Below are positions 1 through 9,698 of a stretch of 64,000 nucleotides of DNA, piece by piece; the first letter of the stretch is position 1; the number at the start of each line of letters is the position of its first letter. The stretch comes from Hydrogenophaga sp. NFH-34 (GTDB lineage: Bacteria; Pseudomonadota; Gammaproteobacteria; Burkholderiales; Burkholderiaceae_C). The stretch spans positions 166,454 through 230,453 of the forward strand of contig NZ_JACBGE010000005.1 of the NCBI RefSeq assembly GCF_021401345.1, written 5' to 3'. The translations under genes were made by a program, and so were the position numbers. The notes under the pieces were generated by a model, which was given only the letters and a program-made list of their open reading frames with translations, was not told where the DNA came from and made no database searches.

Positions 1-554
1 TCGTGGACTTCCATGAAGAGCACTGCGTGGGCTGTGGCTACTGCGTGACCGGCTGCCCGTTCAACGTGCCGCGCATCAGCAAGAAGGACCACAAGGCCTA
101 CAAGTGCACCCTGTGCTCGGACCGCGTGGCCGTGGGCCGCGAGCCGGCCTGCGTCACCACCTGCCCGACCGGCGCCATCATGTTCGGCACCAAGAAGGCG
201 ATGAAGGACCAGGCCGATACGCGCATCGCCGACCTCAAGGAACGCGGCTTCGACCAGGCCGGCCTGTACGACCCGGCCGGTGTCGGCGGCACGCACGTCA
301 TGTATGTGCTGCACCACGCCGACAAGCCGTCGCTGTACGCCGGCCTGCCCGATGCGCCGAAGATCAGCCCCATGGTCAGTCTCTGGAAGGGCATGGCCAA
401 ACCGCTGGCCATGGCCGCCCTGGGAGCCGCCGCGCTGGGCAGCCTGTTCCACTTCATCACCAAGGGACCGAACGAGGTGTCCAAGGAGCTGGAGGACGAA
501 ATGGACCGCAAGGACCGTGAGGCCGAGGCCGGCACCCAGGAGGACGCACGATGA
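1..554 (+). CDS. fdoH: formate dehydrogenase beta subunit (iron-sulfur), 3' part
   Basis: Electron-transfer subunit of a membrane-bound formate dehydrogenase: it passes electrons from the molybdenum (or tungsten) catalytic subunit through [4Fe-4S] clusters to the cytochrome b subunit. The gene enters from the left edge; the reading frame begins at base 3 and the true start is outside the window. About 183 residues remain. They hold a [11 protein letters not shown] ferredoxin cluster and a second CTLC...[10 protein letters not shown] cluster, then a hydrophobic C-terminal segment ([17 protein letters not shown]) typical of the single membrane anchor in FdoH/FdnH. It overlaps the gamma-subunit gene by 4 bases (ATGA), so the two are translationally coupled. 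The family call is firm; the choice between the FdoH and Fdh3B subtypes is less certain. Confidence 0.93.
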   Translation, partial: VDFHEEHCVGCGYCVTGCPFNVPRISKKDHKAYKCTLCSDRVAVGREPACVTTCPTGAIMFGTKKAMKDQADTRIADLKERGFDQAGLYDPAGVGGTHVMYVLHHADKPSLYAGLPDAPKISPMVSLWKGMAKPLAMAALGAAALGSLFHFITKGPNEVSKELEDEMDRKDREAEAGTQEDAR

Positions 555-1174
555 GACGCAATCCCCGCGACCTGGTCCGCTACACCGCGGGCGAACGGGC
601 CAACCACTGGGTGGTCGGCATCTGCTTCATCCTGCTGGCGCTCTCGGGCCTGGCCTTCTTCCATCCGGCCTTCTTCCCGCTGACACAGCTGTTCGGGGGC
701 GGGCCGTGGACGCGCATCCTGCACCCCTACATCGGGGTCGTGATGATGCTGTTCTTCGTCATCATGGCGCTGCGCTTCTGGCGTCTGAACGTGATCGAGC
801 CGCGCGACGTCGAATGGCTCAAGAACGTCAACAAGATGGTGGACGGCAACGACCACGACATGCCCGAGCAGGGCAAGTACAACGGCGGTCAGAAGGTCCT
901 GTTCTGGGGCCTGGTGGTCGGCATGGTGCTGCTGCTGGTGTCGGGCGTGCTGATGTGGCGCGCCTGGCTGAATCTGCCGGTGGACGTGGTGCGCATCGCC
1001 TCTGTGGTGCACGCCATCGCCGCCGTGTGGATGATCGGTCTGATCATCATGCACGTGTACGCGGCCATCTGGACGCGCGGCACCATCCGCGCCATGATGT
1101 ACGGCACCGTCACCCGCGCCTGGGCCAAACAGCACCACCGCGGCTGGTACCGCAAAATGACCGGGGATAATTAA
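551..1174 (+). CDS. fdoI: formate dehydrogenase gamma subunit, cytochrome b556
   Basis: Di-haem membrane cytochrome b that takes electrons from the beta subunit and reduces quinone. The 207-residue protein has four hydrophobic helices (roughly residues 20-45, 58-78, 113-135 and 150-172) and histidines placed as expected for haem ligation ([33 protein letters not shown]). The length matches FdoI/FdnI (about 210). Its ATG lies inside the beta-subunit stop (ATGA overlap). The stop codon is followed directly by a copy of the ~105 bp structured intergenic repeat and then fdhE, so it is probably co-transcribed with the maturation genes. Confidence 0.95.
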   Translation: MRRNPRDLVRYTAGERANHWVVGICFILLALSGLAFFHPAFFPLTQLFGGGPWTRILHPYIGVVMMLFFVIMALRFWRLNVIEPRDVEWLKNVNKMVDGNDHDMPEQGKYNGGQKVLFWGLVVGMVLLLVSGVLMWRAWLNLPVDVVRIASVVHAIAAVWMIGLIIMHVYAAIWTRGTIRAMMYGTVTRAWAKQHHRGWYRKMTGDN

Positions 1175-1285
1175 CCCCCCCTGCGCCGCTGACGCGGCTT
1201 CCCCCCTCCGTAGCGCGCCGCTGCGAGGCGCTTCGAGGGGGGACAGCGCCTGTGGCCCGGCAAAGCCGGTTCCACCGCGCCCTCG
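1175..1285 (+). repeat. structured intergenic repeat, copy A
   Basis: Copy A of a ~105 bp element found six times in this window. It starts at the first base after the fdoI stop. It reads CCCCCCTGCGCCGCTGACG, then a C-rich/G-rich hairpin, then GGCCCGGCAAAGCCGGTTCC. Predicted pairings are GCCGC/GCGGC, CCCCCCTC/GAGGGGGG, an inner CCGGC-AAA-GCCGG hairpin, and an outer GCGC..GTGG / CCAC..GCGC stem. The rest of the gap to fdhE (1286-1360) shows no gene. Confidence 0.8.
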
Positions 1286-1360
1286 ATTTGGCGCTTCTTT
1301 ATTCGTTGCGGGTCTTCGATTTGAGGGCGGTGGCTCTGTGTTTTTTGGGATCAACTGAAC

Positions 1361-2305
1361 GTGCAACGCATTCTCCAGCCCGGTGATATCGAAGCCCTGG
1401 ACCGCACCAGCCTGCTGCGCGTGCGGCTGCCGCAACCGGTCAGCCTGTTCGCCGACCGGGCCGCGCGCCTGGCGCAGAAAGCCGAAGGCCACCCCATTGG
1501 CGACTACCTGCGCTTCCTGGCCCACATCGTCAAGGCCCAGCAGGCCGCGGCGGCCCAGGTCCGCACCCGCGCGCCCGACGCTGCGCTGATCGCCCAGGCC
1601 TGCCAGCACGGCATGCCGCTGATGCCCGCGGCCGGCCACATCGACCCGGCCTGGCAGGGCGTGCTGGACCTGCTCATCGGCGCCGCCCGCCAGGCCCCGG
1701 CCCTGCCGCCCGCCCTGGCTCCGGTGCTGGACACGCTGCGCGACCTGCCGGCCGACGCGCGCGACGCCCTGGCCCGCCGCGTGCTCGCCGGGCTCTACAC
1801 CGAAGCCCACGACCTGGCGGCCGCCCCCCTGGTCATGGCCGCGCTGCAGGTGGTGTTTGCCGACCGTGCCAGCCGCCTGAAAGACAGCGACATCCCTTAC
1901 GCCGACCCGGCCACCATCTGCCCCGTGTGCGCCACGCCGCCGGTGGTCAGCGTGCTGCGCATCGGCGCGCGCGAGGCCGGCCTGCGCTACCTGCACTGCG
2001 GCACCTGCGGCACCGAATGGCACATGGTGCGCGTCAAGTGCAGCCACTGCGAATCCACCCGGCATGTTCGCTACCAGGGCCTGCAGGACGGCGACGCGCA
2101 CACCGACGAGGTCGTCACGGCCGAAACCTGCGGCGACTGCCGCACCTACCGCAAGCTGGTCAACCAGGAAAAAGACCCGCTGGCCGAACCGCTGGCCGAC
2201 GATCTGGCCTCGCTGCTGCTGGACCTGCTGATGGGCGAAACCGAATTCCTGCGCGCCAGCATGAACCCCTTGCTGCCCATGAGCGACGCCGGAGCGTCCG
2301 CGTGA
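1361..2305 (+). CDS. fdhE: formate dehydrogenase accessory protein FdhE
   Basis: Cytoplasmic maturation factor needed for active respiratory formate dehydrogenase; the family binds iron through cysteine pairs and interacts with the catalytic subunit. The 314-residue product has the expected CxxC series in its C-terminal half: CPVC near residue 187, CGTC near 213, CSHC near 227 and CGDC near 257. The N-terminal half is helical and variable, as in the family (E. coli FdhE is about 309 residues). The start is taken at GTG 1361, which gives the family's usual N-terminus, but no strong ribosome-binding site precedes it. The TGA stop overlaps the GTG start of selA (GTGA), so expression of the two is coupled. 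Confidence 0.93.
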   Translation: MQRILQPGDIEALDRTSLLRVRLPQPVSLFADRAARLAQKAEGHPIGDYLRFLAHIVKAQQAAAAQVRTRAPDAALIAQACQHGMPLMPAAGHIDPAWQGVLDLLIGAARQAPALPPALAPVLDTLRDLPADARDALARRVLAGLYTEAHDLAAAPLVMAALQVVFADRASRLKDSDIPYADPATICPVCATPPVVSVLRIGAREAGLRYLHCGTCGTEWHMVRVKCSHCESTRHVRYQGLQDGDAHTDEVVTAETCGDCRTYRKLVNQEKDPLAEPLADDLASLLLDLLMGETEFLRASMNPLLPMSDAGASA

Positions 2306-3729
2306 GCACCCCGACGCCCACGCTGCGCCTGCCGGCGGTGGACCGCGTGCTGTCGGCGCCGGCGCTGCAGGCACTGACGGCCGAACACGGCGGCCACGCC
2401 ACCACCGAGGCCGTGCGCGCCACGCTGGAGGCCCTGCGCCCGGCGGCCCTGGCCGGCCAGCTGACACCGGCACAGATCGAGCCGGCGGCCCTGGCCGATG
2501 CCGTGGCCCAACGCCTGGCCGCGCGCTTCGCGCCGCGCCTCAAGGCCGTGTTCAACCTCACCGGCACCGTGCTGCACACCAACCTGGGCCGCGCCCTGCT
2601 GCCCGACGCTGCCGTGCAGGCCGTGGTGCAGGCGCTGACCACGCCCGCCAACCTCGAATTCGACCTCGCCACCGGAGGCCGGGGCGACCGCGACGACCTC
2701 GTCAACGACCTGCTGCGCGAGCTCACCGGCGCCGAAGCCGCCACCGTGGTGAACAACAACGCTGCGGGCGTGCTGCTGACGCTCAATGCGCTGGCCTCGC
2801 GCAAGGAGGTGATCGTCTCGCGCGGCGAACTGGTCGAGATCGGCGGCGCCTTCCGCATCCCCGACATCATGGCCCGTGCGGGCGCGAAGCTGGTCGAGGT
2901 CGGCACCACCAACCGCACCCACGCCAAGGACTACGCCGAGGCCATCACCGACCGCACCGCGCTGCTGATGAAGGTGCATTGCAGCAACTACGCCGTCACC
3001 GGTTTCACCAAGAGCGTTCCCGAAGCCGAGGTGGCCGCCATCGCCCACGCGCGCGGCCTGCCGCTGGCGGTGGACCTGGGCTCGGGCACGCTGGTCGACC
3101 TGGCGCAGTGGGGCCTGCCGCACGAAGCCACCGTGCGCGAGACGATCGAAGCCGGTGCCGATCTCGTCACCTTCAGCGGCGACAAGCTGCTGGGCGGGCC
3201 GCAGGCAGGGCTGATCGTCGGCCGCCAGGACCTGATCGCGAAGATCAAGAAGAACCCGCTCAAGCGCGCGCTGCGCGTGGGCAAGCTCACGCTCGCCGCG
3301 CTCGAACCCGTGCTGCGCCTGTACCTTGCACCCGATCTGCTGCCCCAGCGCCTGACCACGCTGCGCCTGTTCACCCGGGCGCCGGCCCAGATGCGCGCCC
3401 AGGCCGACGCCCTGCTGCCCCCCCTGCAGGCCGCGCTGGGCAGCGGCTACACCGCGAGCAGCGCCCCGATGTTCAGCCAGATTGGCAGCGGCGCGTTGCC
3501 GGTCGACAACCTGCCCAGCCACGGCCTGTGCATCGCCCCGGCCAGCGCCCGCCGCGCCGGCCGCGCGCTGGCCCGGCTGGAAGCCGCGCTGCGCAGCCTG
3601 CCGCGCCCGGTGATCGGCCGCATCGCCAGCGATGCGCTGTGGCTGGATCTGCGCTGCCTCGAAGCCAGCGACGAAGCCGCCTTCACCGGCCAGTTGCCCC
3701 GGCTCGCCGAAGCCCTGGCCCAGGCCTGA
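2302..3729 (+). CDS. selA: L-seryl-tRNA(Sec) selenium transferase
   Basis: PLP enzyme that converts seryl-tRNA(Sec) to selenocysteinyl-tRNA(Sec) using selenophosphate. The 475-residue product spans the whole family length (E. coli 463). The PLP lysine sits in [13 protein letters not shown]; from the start used here it is residue 295, the position known for E. coli SelA. The N-terminal tRNA-binding part and the [16 protein letters not shown] motif near residue 90 are present. The frame stays open well upstream, but GTG 2302 is chosen because it overlaps the fdhE stop and gives a normal N-terminus. selB follows 16 bases downstream. No selD is visible in the window, so selenophosphate synthetase must be encoded elsewhere. 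Confidence 0.96.
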   Translation: MSTPTPTLRLPAVDRVLSAPALQALTAEHGGHATTEAVRATLEALRPAALAGQLTPAQIEPAALADAVAQRLAARFAPRLKAVFNLTGTVLHTNLGRALLPDAAVQAVVQALTTPANLEFDLATGGRGDRDDLVNDLLRELTGAEAATVVNNNAAGVLLTLNALASRKEVIVSRGELVEIGGAFRIPDIMARAGAKLVEVGTTNRTHAKDYAEAITDRTALLMKVHCSNYAVTGFTKSVPEAEVAAIAHARGLPLAVDLGSGTLVDLAQWGLPHEATVRETIEAGADLVTFSGDKLLGGPQAGLIVGRQDLIAKIKKNPLKRALRVGKLTLAALEPVLRLYLAPDLLPQRLTTLRLFTRAPAQMRAQADALLPPLQAALGSGYTASSAPMFSQIGSGALPVDNLPSHGLCIAPASARRAGRALARLEAALRSLPRPVIGRIASDALWLDLRCLEASDEAAFTGQLPRLAEALAQA

Positions 3730-3745
3730 ACGGCCGGCAGCGCCC

Positions 3746-5686
3746 ATGATCATCGGCACCGCCGGCCACATCGACCACGGCAAGACCGCGCTGGTGCGCG
3801 CGCTCACCGGCGTGGAAACCGACCGCCTGCCGGAGGAAAAACGCCGCGGCATTTCCATTGAACTGGGTTACGCCTACCTGCACGCCGACGACGGCTGCTC
3901 GCTGGGTTTCGTCGACGTGCCGGGCCACGAGCGCCTGCTGCACACCATGCTGGCGGGCGCCACGGGCATCGCCCACGTGCTGCTGGTGGTGGCCGCCGAC
4001 GACGGCGTGATGCCGCAGACGCGCGAACACCTGGCCGTGGTGGCCCTGCTGGGTGTGCGCCAGGGCAGCGTCGCCCTCACCAAGATCGACCGGCTCGACC
4101 CGGCCGCGCGCGCCGATCGCCTGGCCGCCGTGCAGGCCGAGGTGCAGGCGCTGCTGGCCGCCACGGCACTGGCCGGCGCGCCCCTGTTTCCCGTCTCGGC
4201 CCACACCGGCGAAGGCGTGGCGGCCCTGCGCGAACACCTGCTGGCCACCGCGCGCCTCCACGACCCCGCGGCCGGCACGGCCACGCCGGCCCCCGGCATC
4301 GGTTTCCGCCAGGCGGTGGACCGCGCCTTCACCCTGGCCGGCACCGGCACCGTGGTCACCGGCACCGTGGCCGCCGGCCACGCCGGGGTGGGCGACGAGC
4401 TGCAGCAGGTGCCGGCCGGGCGGCCCGTGCGCCTGCGCGGCATCCACGCGCAGAACCGGCCTGCGAAACGGGCCGACCCGGGCCAGCGCTGCGCCCTGGC
4501 GCTGGCCGGTGTGGACAAGGACGAGATGCACCGGGGCGACTGGGTCTGCCACCCCGCCATCGCGCTGACCACCACCCGGATCGACGTGCAGATCAGCCTC
4601 TGGCCCGACGAGGCCAAGGCACTGCGCTCGGGCACGCCGGTGCACATCCACCTGGGCACCAGCGACCGGATGGGCAGCGTGGTGCTGCTCGACACCGACA
4701 CGCTGGCGCCCGGCCAGCGCGCGCTGGCGCAACTGGTGCTGCACGGCAGCGTGGCCGCCTGGCACGGCGACCGCGGCGTGCTGCGCGATGCCGCCGCCAG
4801 CCGCACCCTGGCCGGCGTGCGCGTGCTCGACCCGTTCGCGCCCCAGCGCTACCGCCGCACCCCCGAGCGCCTGGCCGCGCTGAACGCCCTGGCGCTGCCC
4901 GACCGGGCCGAGCGTCTGGCCGCGCTGCTGGCGCAGGCGCCGCTCGGGCTGGACCTGCGCCAGACCGCCCGCGCCGAAGGCCTGGTCACGCCCGACGCGC
5001 TGCCGCTGCCTGCGGGCACCCTGCAACTGGAGCGGGGCGAACTGGCGATCACCCCCGCCGCCCTGGCCGCCTTGCAGGCCGGCGTGGTGGACCGTCTGCG
5101 CACCTTCCACGCCGGCGCGCCCGACGAAATCGGCCCCGACAGCCGGCGTCTCAGGCGCCTGGCGGCGCCCCGCGCCAGCGACGCGCTGTGGCAGCACGCC
5201 ATCGACGACCTGGTGGCCCGCCAGGCCATCGTGCGCAGTGCCCACTGGCTGCACCTGCCCGAACACGAAGCGCGTCTGAGCGAGGCCGAACAGGCGCTGG
5301 CGCAGCGGCTGCTGCCCGCCCTGCTGGCGGGGGGCTTCGATCCGCCCTGGGTGCGCACCCTGGCCCAGGACCTTGGCTGTGCCGAGACGCTGGTGCGGCA
5401 GACGCTGGCGCGCATGGCGCGGCGCGGCGAGGTCTTCCAGGTGGTCAAAGACCTGTACTATCCGATCCTGACCCTGGAGCAGTTGGCCGGCCTGGCCCGC
5501 GACTGCCAGAGCGGTCCCCGGGGCCTGCAGGCGGCCAGCTTCCGCGACGCCAGCGGGCTCGGCCGCAAGCGGGCCATTCAGGTGCTGGAGTTCTTCGACC
5601 GCGTCGGCTTCACCCGGCGCGTGCGCGACGAACACCTGCCCCGCCCCGGGACCACGCTGTTCGGCCACCCCGCGGGCCCGGACTGA
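3746..5686 (+). CDS. selB: selenocysteine-specific translation elongation factor SelB
   Basis: GTPase that delivers selenocysteinyl-tRNA to the ribosome at UGA codons marked by a SECIS hairpin. The 646-residue product starts [14 protein letters not shown], with the P-loop at residues 7-14, DVPGH at 57-61 and TKID at 112-115, in EF-Tu order. EF-Tu-like barrel domains follow, and the last ~270 residues match the winged-helix repeats that read the SECIS element. The size fits bacterial SelB (about 615-640). The frame extends upstream into selA, but ATG 3746 gives the exact family N-terminus. tRNA-Sec lies 14 bases after the stop. Confidence 0.96.
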   Translation: MIIGTAGHIDHGKTALVRALTGVETDRLPEEKRRGISIELGYAYLHADDGCSLGFVDVPGHERLLHTMLAGATGIAHVLLVVAADDGVMPQTREHLAVVALLGVRQGSVALTKIDRLDPAARADRLAAVQAEVQALLAATALAGAPLFPVSAHTGEGVAALREHLLATARLHDPAAGTATPAPGIGFRQAVDRAFTLAGTGTVVTGTVAAGHAGVGDELQQVPAGRPVRLRGIHAQNRPAKRADPGQRCALALAGVDKDEMHRGDWVCHPAIALTTTRIDVQISLWPDEAKALRSGTPVHIHLGTSDRMGSVVLLDTDTLAPGQRALAQLVLHGSVAAWHGDRGVLRDAAASRTLAGVRVLDPFAPQRYRRTPERLAALNALALPDRAERLAALLAQAPLGLDLRQTARAEGLVTPDALPLPAGTLQLERGELAITPAALAALQAGVVDRLRTFHAGAPDEIGPDSRRLRRLAAPRASDALWQHAIDDLVARQAIVRSAHWLHLPEHEARLSEAEQALAQRLLPALLAGGFDPPWVRTLAQDLGCAETLVRQTLARMARRGEVFQVVKDLYYPILTLEQLAGLARDCQSGPRGLQAASFRDASGLGRKRAIQVLEFFDRVGFTRRVRDEHLPRPGTTLFGHPAGPD

Positions 5687-5700
5687 CGCTCACGCACAAC

Positions 5701-5795
5701 GGAAGGGAAGCGTCCCCGGTGGGATGCCCGGGCTTCAAACCCGGCGGGTTGCGCCAAGCGCGGCCGGTGGGTTCGACTCCCTCTCCCTTCCGCCA
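5701..5795 (+). tRNA. selC: tRNA-Sec (anticodon UCA)
   Basis: A 95-nt selenocysteine tRNA. It has the unusually long 8-bp acceptor stem (GGAAGGGA at 5701-5708 with TCCCTTCC at 5784-5791), discriminator G5792 and encoded CCA at 5793-5795. The anticodon loop CTTCAAA carries TCA at 5735-5737 inside a CCGGG/CCCGG stem. A long variable arm precedes the TGGGTTCGACTCCC T-arm. Its placement immediately behind selA-selB is strong supporting context. Confidence 0.97.
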
Positions 5796-5886
5796 CGATG
5801 GCCCCGGCCGTTCCATTAAGTCCGGTCTAAGCGAGTGCGCCCACATTGAAGTCCTGTTCAACCAACGGCTTCCCCCAGGAGCGCAC

Positions 5887-7359
5887 ATGGACCTCAAGAC
5901 CCTCACCCCCACCCGCCTCGTTCTGGCCCTCGCAGCCGCCGGCGTGATCGGCGGCGCGGGCGCGACCTACTTCACGGGCACGCACGCAGGCGCCACCAGC
6001 CAACCGCCGGTGGCCACCCTGACCGCACCGGCACCCGCGACCATCGCCGGCACACCCGACTTCGCACAGATCGCCGCCCACCAGGGCGCGGCCGTGGTCA
6101 ACATCAGCGTCAGCGGCCTGCGCAAGACGGCCGACGAAGGCGCCACCAGCGCCCCGGGCATCGACCCCAGCGACCCGTTCTACGAGTTCTTCCGGCGCTT
6201 CCAGCAAGGTGAGCAGACACCCAGCGAACAGCCCGTGCACGCCCAGGGATCGGGCTTCATCGTCAGCCCCGACGGCCTGATCCTGACCAATGCGCACGTG
6301 GTGCGCGATGCCAGCGAGGTCACGGTCAAGCTCACCGACCGGCGCGAATTCCAGGCCAAGGTGCTGGGCGCCGACCCCAAGACCGACGTGGCCGTGCTGC
6401 GCATCGATGCCCACAACCTGCCCACCGTGACGCTGGGCACCACACGCGACCTGCGCGTGGGCGAATGGGTGCTGGCCATCGGCTCGCCGTTCGGTTTTGA
6501 AAACAGCGTGACCGCCGGCGTGGTCAGCGCCAAGGGCCGCTCGCTGCCCGACGACAGCCTGGTGCCCTTCATCCAGACCGACGTGGCCGTCAACCCCGGC
6601 AACTCCGGGGGGCCGCTGTTCAACGCCCGCGGCGAGGTGGTCGGCATCAACTCGCAGATCTACAGCCGCTCGGGCGGCTACCAGGGCCTGTCGTTCGCCA
6701 TTCCCATCGAACTGGCGAGCAAGGTCAAGGACCAGATCGTCGCCACCGGCAAGGCCAGCCATGCGCGTCTGGGCGTGACGGTGCAGGAAGTCAACCAGGC
6801 GCTGGCCGACTCGTTCCGGCTCGACAAGCCCGAGGGCGCGCTGGTCTCCGGCGTGGAACCCGGCGGCCCCGCCGAGAAGGCCGGCCTGAAGGTGGGCGAC
6901 GTGATCCTGCGCCTGAACGGCCAGTCCATCGTGGCCTCGGGCGACCTGCCGGCGCTCATCGGCCAGGCCGCGCCTGGCGACAAGGTGGCGCTGGACGTGG
7001 TCCGCCAGGGCCAGCCCCAGACCATCGACGCCCGGCTCGGCGACGCGGCCACGCCCAAGAAGACCGAGACCGCCGCGGCCGGCAGCAACTTGGACCAGGG
7101 CCGCCTGGGCCTGGCCCTGCGGCCTCTGCAACCGCAGGAAAAGCACCAGGTGGGCGTGGACGGCCTGGTCATCGAAAACGTGGCCGGGGCGGCGGCCCGG
7201 GCCGGCGTGCAGCCCGGCGACCTGCTGATGGCCGTGAACGGCACACCCGTGCACAACATCGAGCAGGTGCGTGCTGCGGTGGCCAAGGCCCAGAAGTCTG
7301 TGGCGCTGCTGATCCAGCGCGACGGCGACCGCATCTTCGTGCCGGTCCGCCTGAGCTGA
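5887..7359 (+). CDS. degQ: DegQ/HtrA-family periplasmic serine endoprotease
   Basis: Envelope quality-control protease of the Do/DegP-DegQ type. The 490-residue product opens with a signal or anchor segment (hydrophobic residues ~10-30). The trypsin-like domain carries the catalytic triad His137 (TNAHVV), Asp167 (TDVAVLRI) and Ser240 (GNSGGP). Two PDZ domains follow, near residues 290-385 and 400-485 (LGVTVQE, GLALRPL), as in DegP/DegQ. The start ATG 5887 is preceded by CCCAGGAGC. It is a monocistronic-looking gene after tRNA-Sec. I looked for a sigma-E promoter in the 91-base leader and did not find one. DegP versus DegQ cannot be settled from sequence alone. Confidence 0.93.
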   Translation: MDLKTLTPTRLVLALAAAGVIGGAGATYFTGTHAGATSQPPVATLTAPAPATIAGTPDFAQIAAHQGAAVVNISVSGLRKTADEGATSAPGIDPSDPFYEFFRRFQQGEQTPSEQPVHAQGSGFIVSPDGLILTNAHVVRDASEVTVKLTDRREFQAKVLGADPKTDVAVLRIDAHNLPTVTLGTTRDLRVGEWVLAIGSPFGFENSVTAGVVSAKGRSLPDDSLVPFIQTDVAVNPGNSGGPLFNARGEVVGINSQIYSRSGGYQGLSFAIPIELASKVKDQIVATGKASHARLGVTVQEVNQALADSFRLDKPEGALVSGVEPGGPAEKAGLKVGDVILRLNGQSIVASGDLPALIGQAAPGDKVALDVVRQGQPQTIDARLGDAATPKKTETAAAGSNLDQGRLGLALRPLQPQEKHQVGVDGLVIENVAGAAARAGVQPGDLLMAVNGTPVHNIEQVRAAVAKAQKSVALLIQRDGDRIFVPVRLS

Positions 7360-7379
7360 ATCCGCCCCGGGCCCGCGCC

Positions 7380-7631
7380 TCAGCCGCCGGCGGCCGGGGC
7401 GCAAGCCGACCCGCTGACGGCCGACGCCGCCACACAGCGCGCGCAGATGCAGGCCTGGCCGCGCGTCTGCGCGGGCAGCCGGGCCAGCAGGTCGGCGCTG
7501 AAATGCTGGTCCATGCACCAGCAAGGCCCCTGCGGCACACCGGTGGCGCGCTCGATCTCCATCGCGCAGCGGTTGTCGCCCCCACACAGCGGGCAACGGG
7601 CGGGATCGGGCAAGGGAGCGGCGTCGGTCAT
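7380..7631 (-). CDS. small cysteine-rich CWC-type protein
   Basis: An 83-residue protein resembling the cysteine-rich CWC family of unknown function. It shows CPLCGGDNRCAME, then GPCWCMDQHF, then CICARC, a set of paired cysteines suggesting a small metal-binding fold. ATG 7631 is favoured because GAGAG lies about 10 bases before it; an in-frame ATG at 7670 would add 13 residues. It runs opposite to the flanking degQ and cytochrome genes, and its upstream side overlaps the promoter area of the cytochrome pair at 7688. No function is known for the family. Confidence 0.8.
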   Translation of the reverse strand: MTDAAPLPDPARCPLCGGDNRCAMEIERATGVPQGPCWCMDQHFSADLLARLPAQTRGQACICARCVAASAVSGSACAPAAGG

Positions 7632-7687
7632 GGTCAGGCTCTCGGGCGACGGAATGGCGGGGGGCTCCATGGTATGGTCTGCGGCCC

Positions 7688-8443
7688 ATGCTGCGATACC
7701 GGATTCCCTTTCTGGCTCTGGGCCACTGCCTGGCCCTGACGCTGACCCTGCTGACCGCCCCCGCCGTGCAGGCGGCCGGGCCGACCGATCCCCACACCGT
7801 GCCCGACACCCTGGCCCAGCGCCTGCAGGCCTGCACGCTCTGCCACGGCAAGGAGGGCCGGTCGACCAACAGCGGCTACTTCCCACGCATCGCCGGCAAG
7901 CCCGCCGGCTACCTGTACCACCAGTTGCTGCACTTCCGCGATGGCCGGCGCAACAACGCCGGCATGACCGCGCTGCTCGACCACCTGAGCGACGGCTACC
8001 TGCGTGAGATCGCCGACCACTTCGCCAACCTGGACCTGCCGTACCCGCCCCCACCGCCGCCCGAGGGCAGCGCCACGCTGCGCGCGCGCGGCGAACAGCT
8101 GGTGCGCCAGGGCGACCCGGCCCGGCAACTGCCCGCCTGCACGGCCTGCCACGGCAGCGCCCTGACCGGCGTGCGCCCGGCCGTTCCCGGGCTGCTCGGT
8201 CTGCCCCGCGACTACCTGCTGGGCCAGCTGGGCGCCTGGCAAACCGGCCTGCGCCAGGCCTTCGCGCCGGACTGCATGGCCGACATCGTCCGCCGGCTGT
8301 CGCCCGAAGACGCCTCGGCCGTGGCCAGTTGGCTGGCTGCACAACCGGTGCCCGTGCCGGCCCACCCGGCCCCGCCCGCGACCCAGCCCCTGCCATTGCG
8401 CTGTGGCCTGGTACCCCATGCCGCGCCGGGAGCCCGGCCATGA
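7688..8443 (+). CDS. di-haem cytochrome c, c4/c553 type
   Basis: Secreted electron-transfer protein. The 251-residue product has a signal peptide (hydrophobic core ~residues 7-27, ending near VQAAG) and two CxxCH haem sites, CTLCH near residue 49 and CTACH near 151, each followed by a class-I cytochrome c fold. This two-domain layout is that of cytochrome c4-like proteins. A proline-rich linker (PYPPPPPPEG) separates the domains. It overlaps the next gene by 4 bases (ATGA), so the two cytochromes are made together. No redox enzyme lies next to them, so their electron donor is not evident. Confidence 0.88.
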   Translation: MLRYRIPFLALGHCLALTLTLLTAPAVQAAGPTDPHTVPDTLAQRLQACTLCHGKEGRSTNSGYFPRIAGKPAGYLYHQLLHFRDGRRNNAGMTALLDHLSDGYLREIADHFANLDLPYPPPPPPEGSATLRARGEQLVRQGDPARQLPACTACHGSALTGVRPAVPGLLGLPRDYLLGQLGAWQTGLRQAFAPDCMADIVRRLSPEDASAVASWLAAQPVPVPAHPAPPATQPLPLRCGLVPHAAPGARP

Positions 8444-9696
8444 CGCGCCCGCTGAAGATCGCACTGGCCGTGCTGGGCCTGGCCGTGGCCCTGCTGGCCG
8501 TGCTCGTGCTGCTGGAAATGCGCGCACCGGCCCTGCCGGCGGTGCCGGCAGACACGCCCGCCGCCCCGTCCGCGCAGGTGGCGCGTGGCGCCTACCTCGC
8601 GCAGGCCGGCAACTGCATGGCCTGCCACACCGCCCGGGGCGGCCAGCCGTACGCGGGCGGCCACGGCGTCGCCACCCCGTTCGGCACGGTGTTTGCCAGC
8701 AACCTCACGCCCGATCCCGCCACCGGCCTCGGCCACTGGTCGGCCGAGGCTTTCCGCCGCGCCCTGCACGAGGGCCGATCGCGCGACGGGCGCCTGCTCT
8801 ACCCGGCCTTCCCCTACGACCACACGACCCGCTTGAGCGACGCCGACACCGACGCGCTCTACGCCTTCCTTCGCAGCCTGCCACCGGTGGCCCAGGCCAC
8901 ACCGCCCCACACCCTGCGCTTCCCCTACAGCACCCAGGCTGCCCTGGCGGTGTGGCGGCTGCTGTTCTTTGACGCCGGCCGCTTCGAGCCCGATCCGCAA
9001 CGCAGCGCCGCGTGGAACCGGGGCGCTTACGTGGCCACCGTGGCCCATTGCGCCGCCTGCCACACCACGCGCAACGCCTGGGGTGGTCCCGCAACGGTCT
9101 GGGGCGGCAACCGGATGCCCGACGGGCGCTGGTGGGCGCCCTCGCTGCGCGACCCGCGCGAGGCCGGCGTGCAGCACTGGAGCGAAGACCAGATCGTCGC
9201 TCTGCTGCAGGGCGGTCAGACCGCGGATGCCAGCGTGCTGGGCCCGATGGCCGAGGTGGTGTTCCACGGCACCCAGTACCTGCACGGCGACGACCTGGCC
9301 GCCCTGGCCGGTTTTCTGCGCACCCTGCCCACCGACAGCCGCCCGGCGCCACCTTTCGAGCCGGCCGACCCGGCCCAGCGCGCGCTGGGTGAGCGCCTGT
9401 ACGGCCAGCAGTGCGCGGCCTGCCACGGCGACGCGGGCCAGGGGGCCGCAGGCGCCTACCCGGCCCTGGCGGGCAACCGCGTGGTGCAGATGGATTCACC
9501 GGTCAACACCCTGCAGGCCATCCTCAGCGGCGGCTTCGCCCCCGCCACGGCGCGGCATCCGCAACCCTACGGCATGCCCCCCTTCCGCACGCTGCTCGGC
9601 GATGGGGAAGTGGCGGCCGTGGCCAGCTTCATCCGCCAGAGCTGGGGCAACCAGGCTGCGGCGGTGGCGCCGCTGGACGTGCAGCGCGTGCGCTGA
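8440..9696 (+). CDS. tri-haem cytochrome c, dehydrogenase-subunit type
   Basis: A 418-residue membrane-anchored cytochrome with an N-terminal hydrophobic helix (~residues 6-28) and three CxxCH sites: CMACH near 59, CAACH near 204 and CAACH near 325. Three tandem class-I domains are the layout of the cytochrome subunit of PQQ alcohol dehydrogenases and FAD-dependent gluconate/aldehyde dehydrogenases. Here no large dehydrogenase subunit is adjacent, so it is an orphan subunit or an alternative carrier. The start at 8440 is set by the ATGA overlap with the di-haem cytochrome and by the membrane-anchor N-terminus. Confidence 0.88.
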   Translation: MTRPLKIALAVLGLAVALLAVLVLLEMRAPALPAVPADTPAAPSAQVARGAYLAQAGNCMACHTARGGQPYAGGHGVATPFGTVFASNLTPDPATGLGHWSAEAFRRALHEGRSRDGRLLYPAFPYDHTTRLSDADTDALYAFLRSLPPVAQATPPHTLRFPYSTQAALAVWRLLFFDAGRFEPDPQRSAAWNRGAYVATVAHCAACHTTRNAWGGPATVWGGNRMPDGRWWAPSLRDPREAGVQHWSEDQIVALLQGGQTADASVLGPMAEVVFHGTQYLHGDDLAALAGFLRTLPTDSRPAPPFEPADPAQRALGERLYGQQCAACHGDAGQGAAGAYPALAGNRVVQMDSPVNTLQAILSGGFAPATARHPQPYGMPPFRTLLGDGEVAAVASFIRQSWGNQAAAVAPLDVQRVR

Positions 9697-9698
9697 AG

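Noticed and set aside
98..2473. A 791-codon open frame on the minus strand across fdoI, fdhE and selA
   Set aside because: It lies antisense to three well-identified genes, is low complexity (His/Gln/Gly/Ala-rich) and reflects the very high G/C third-position bias.
5796..5886. Sigma-E promoter upstream of the DegQ-type gene (GGTCTAA as -10)
   Set aside because: No GAACTT-like -35 is found at the needed 16-17 base distance.
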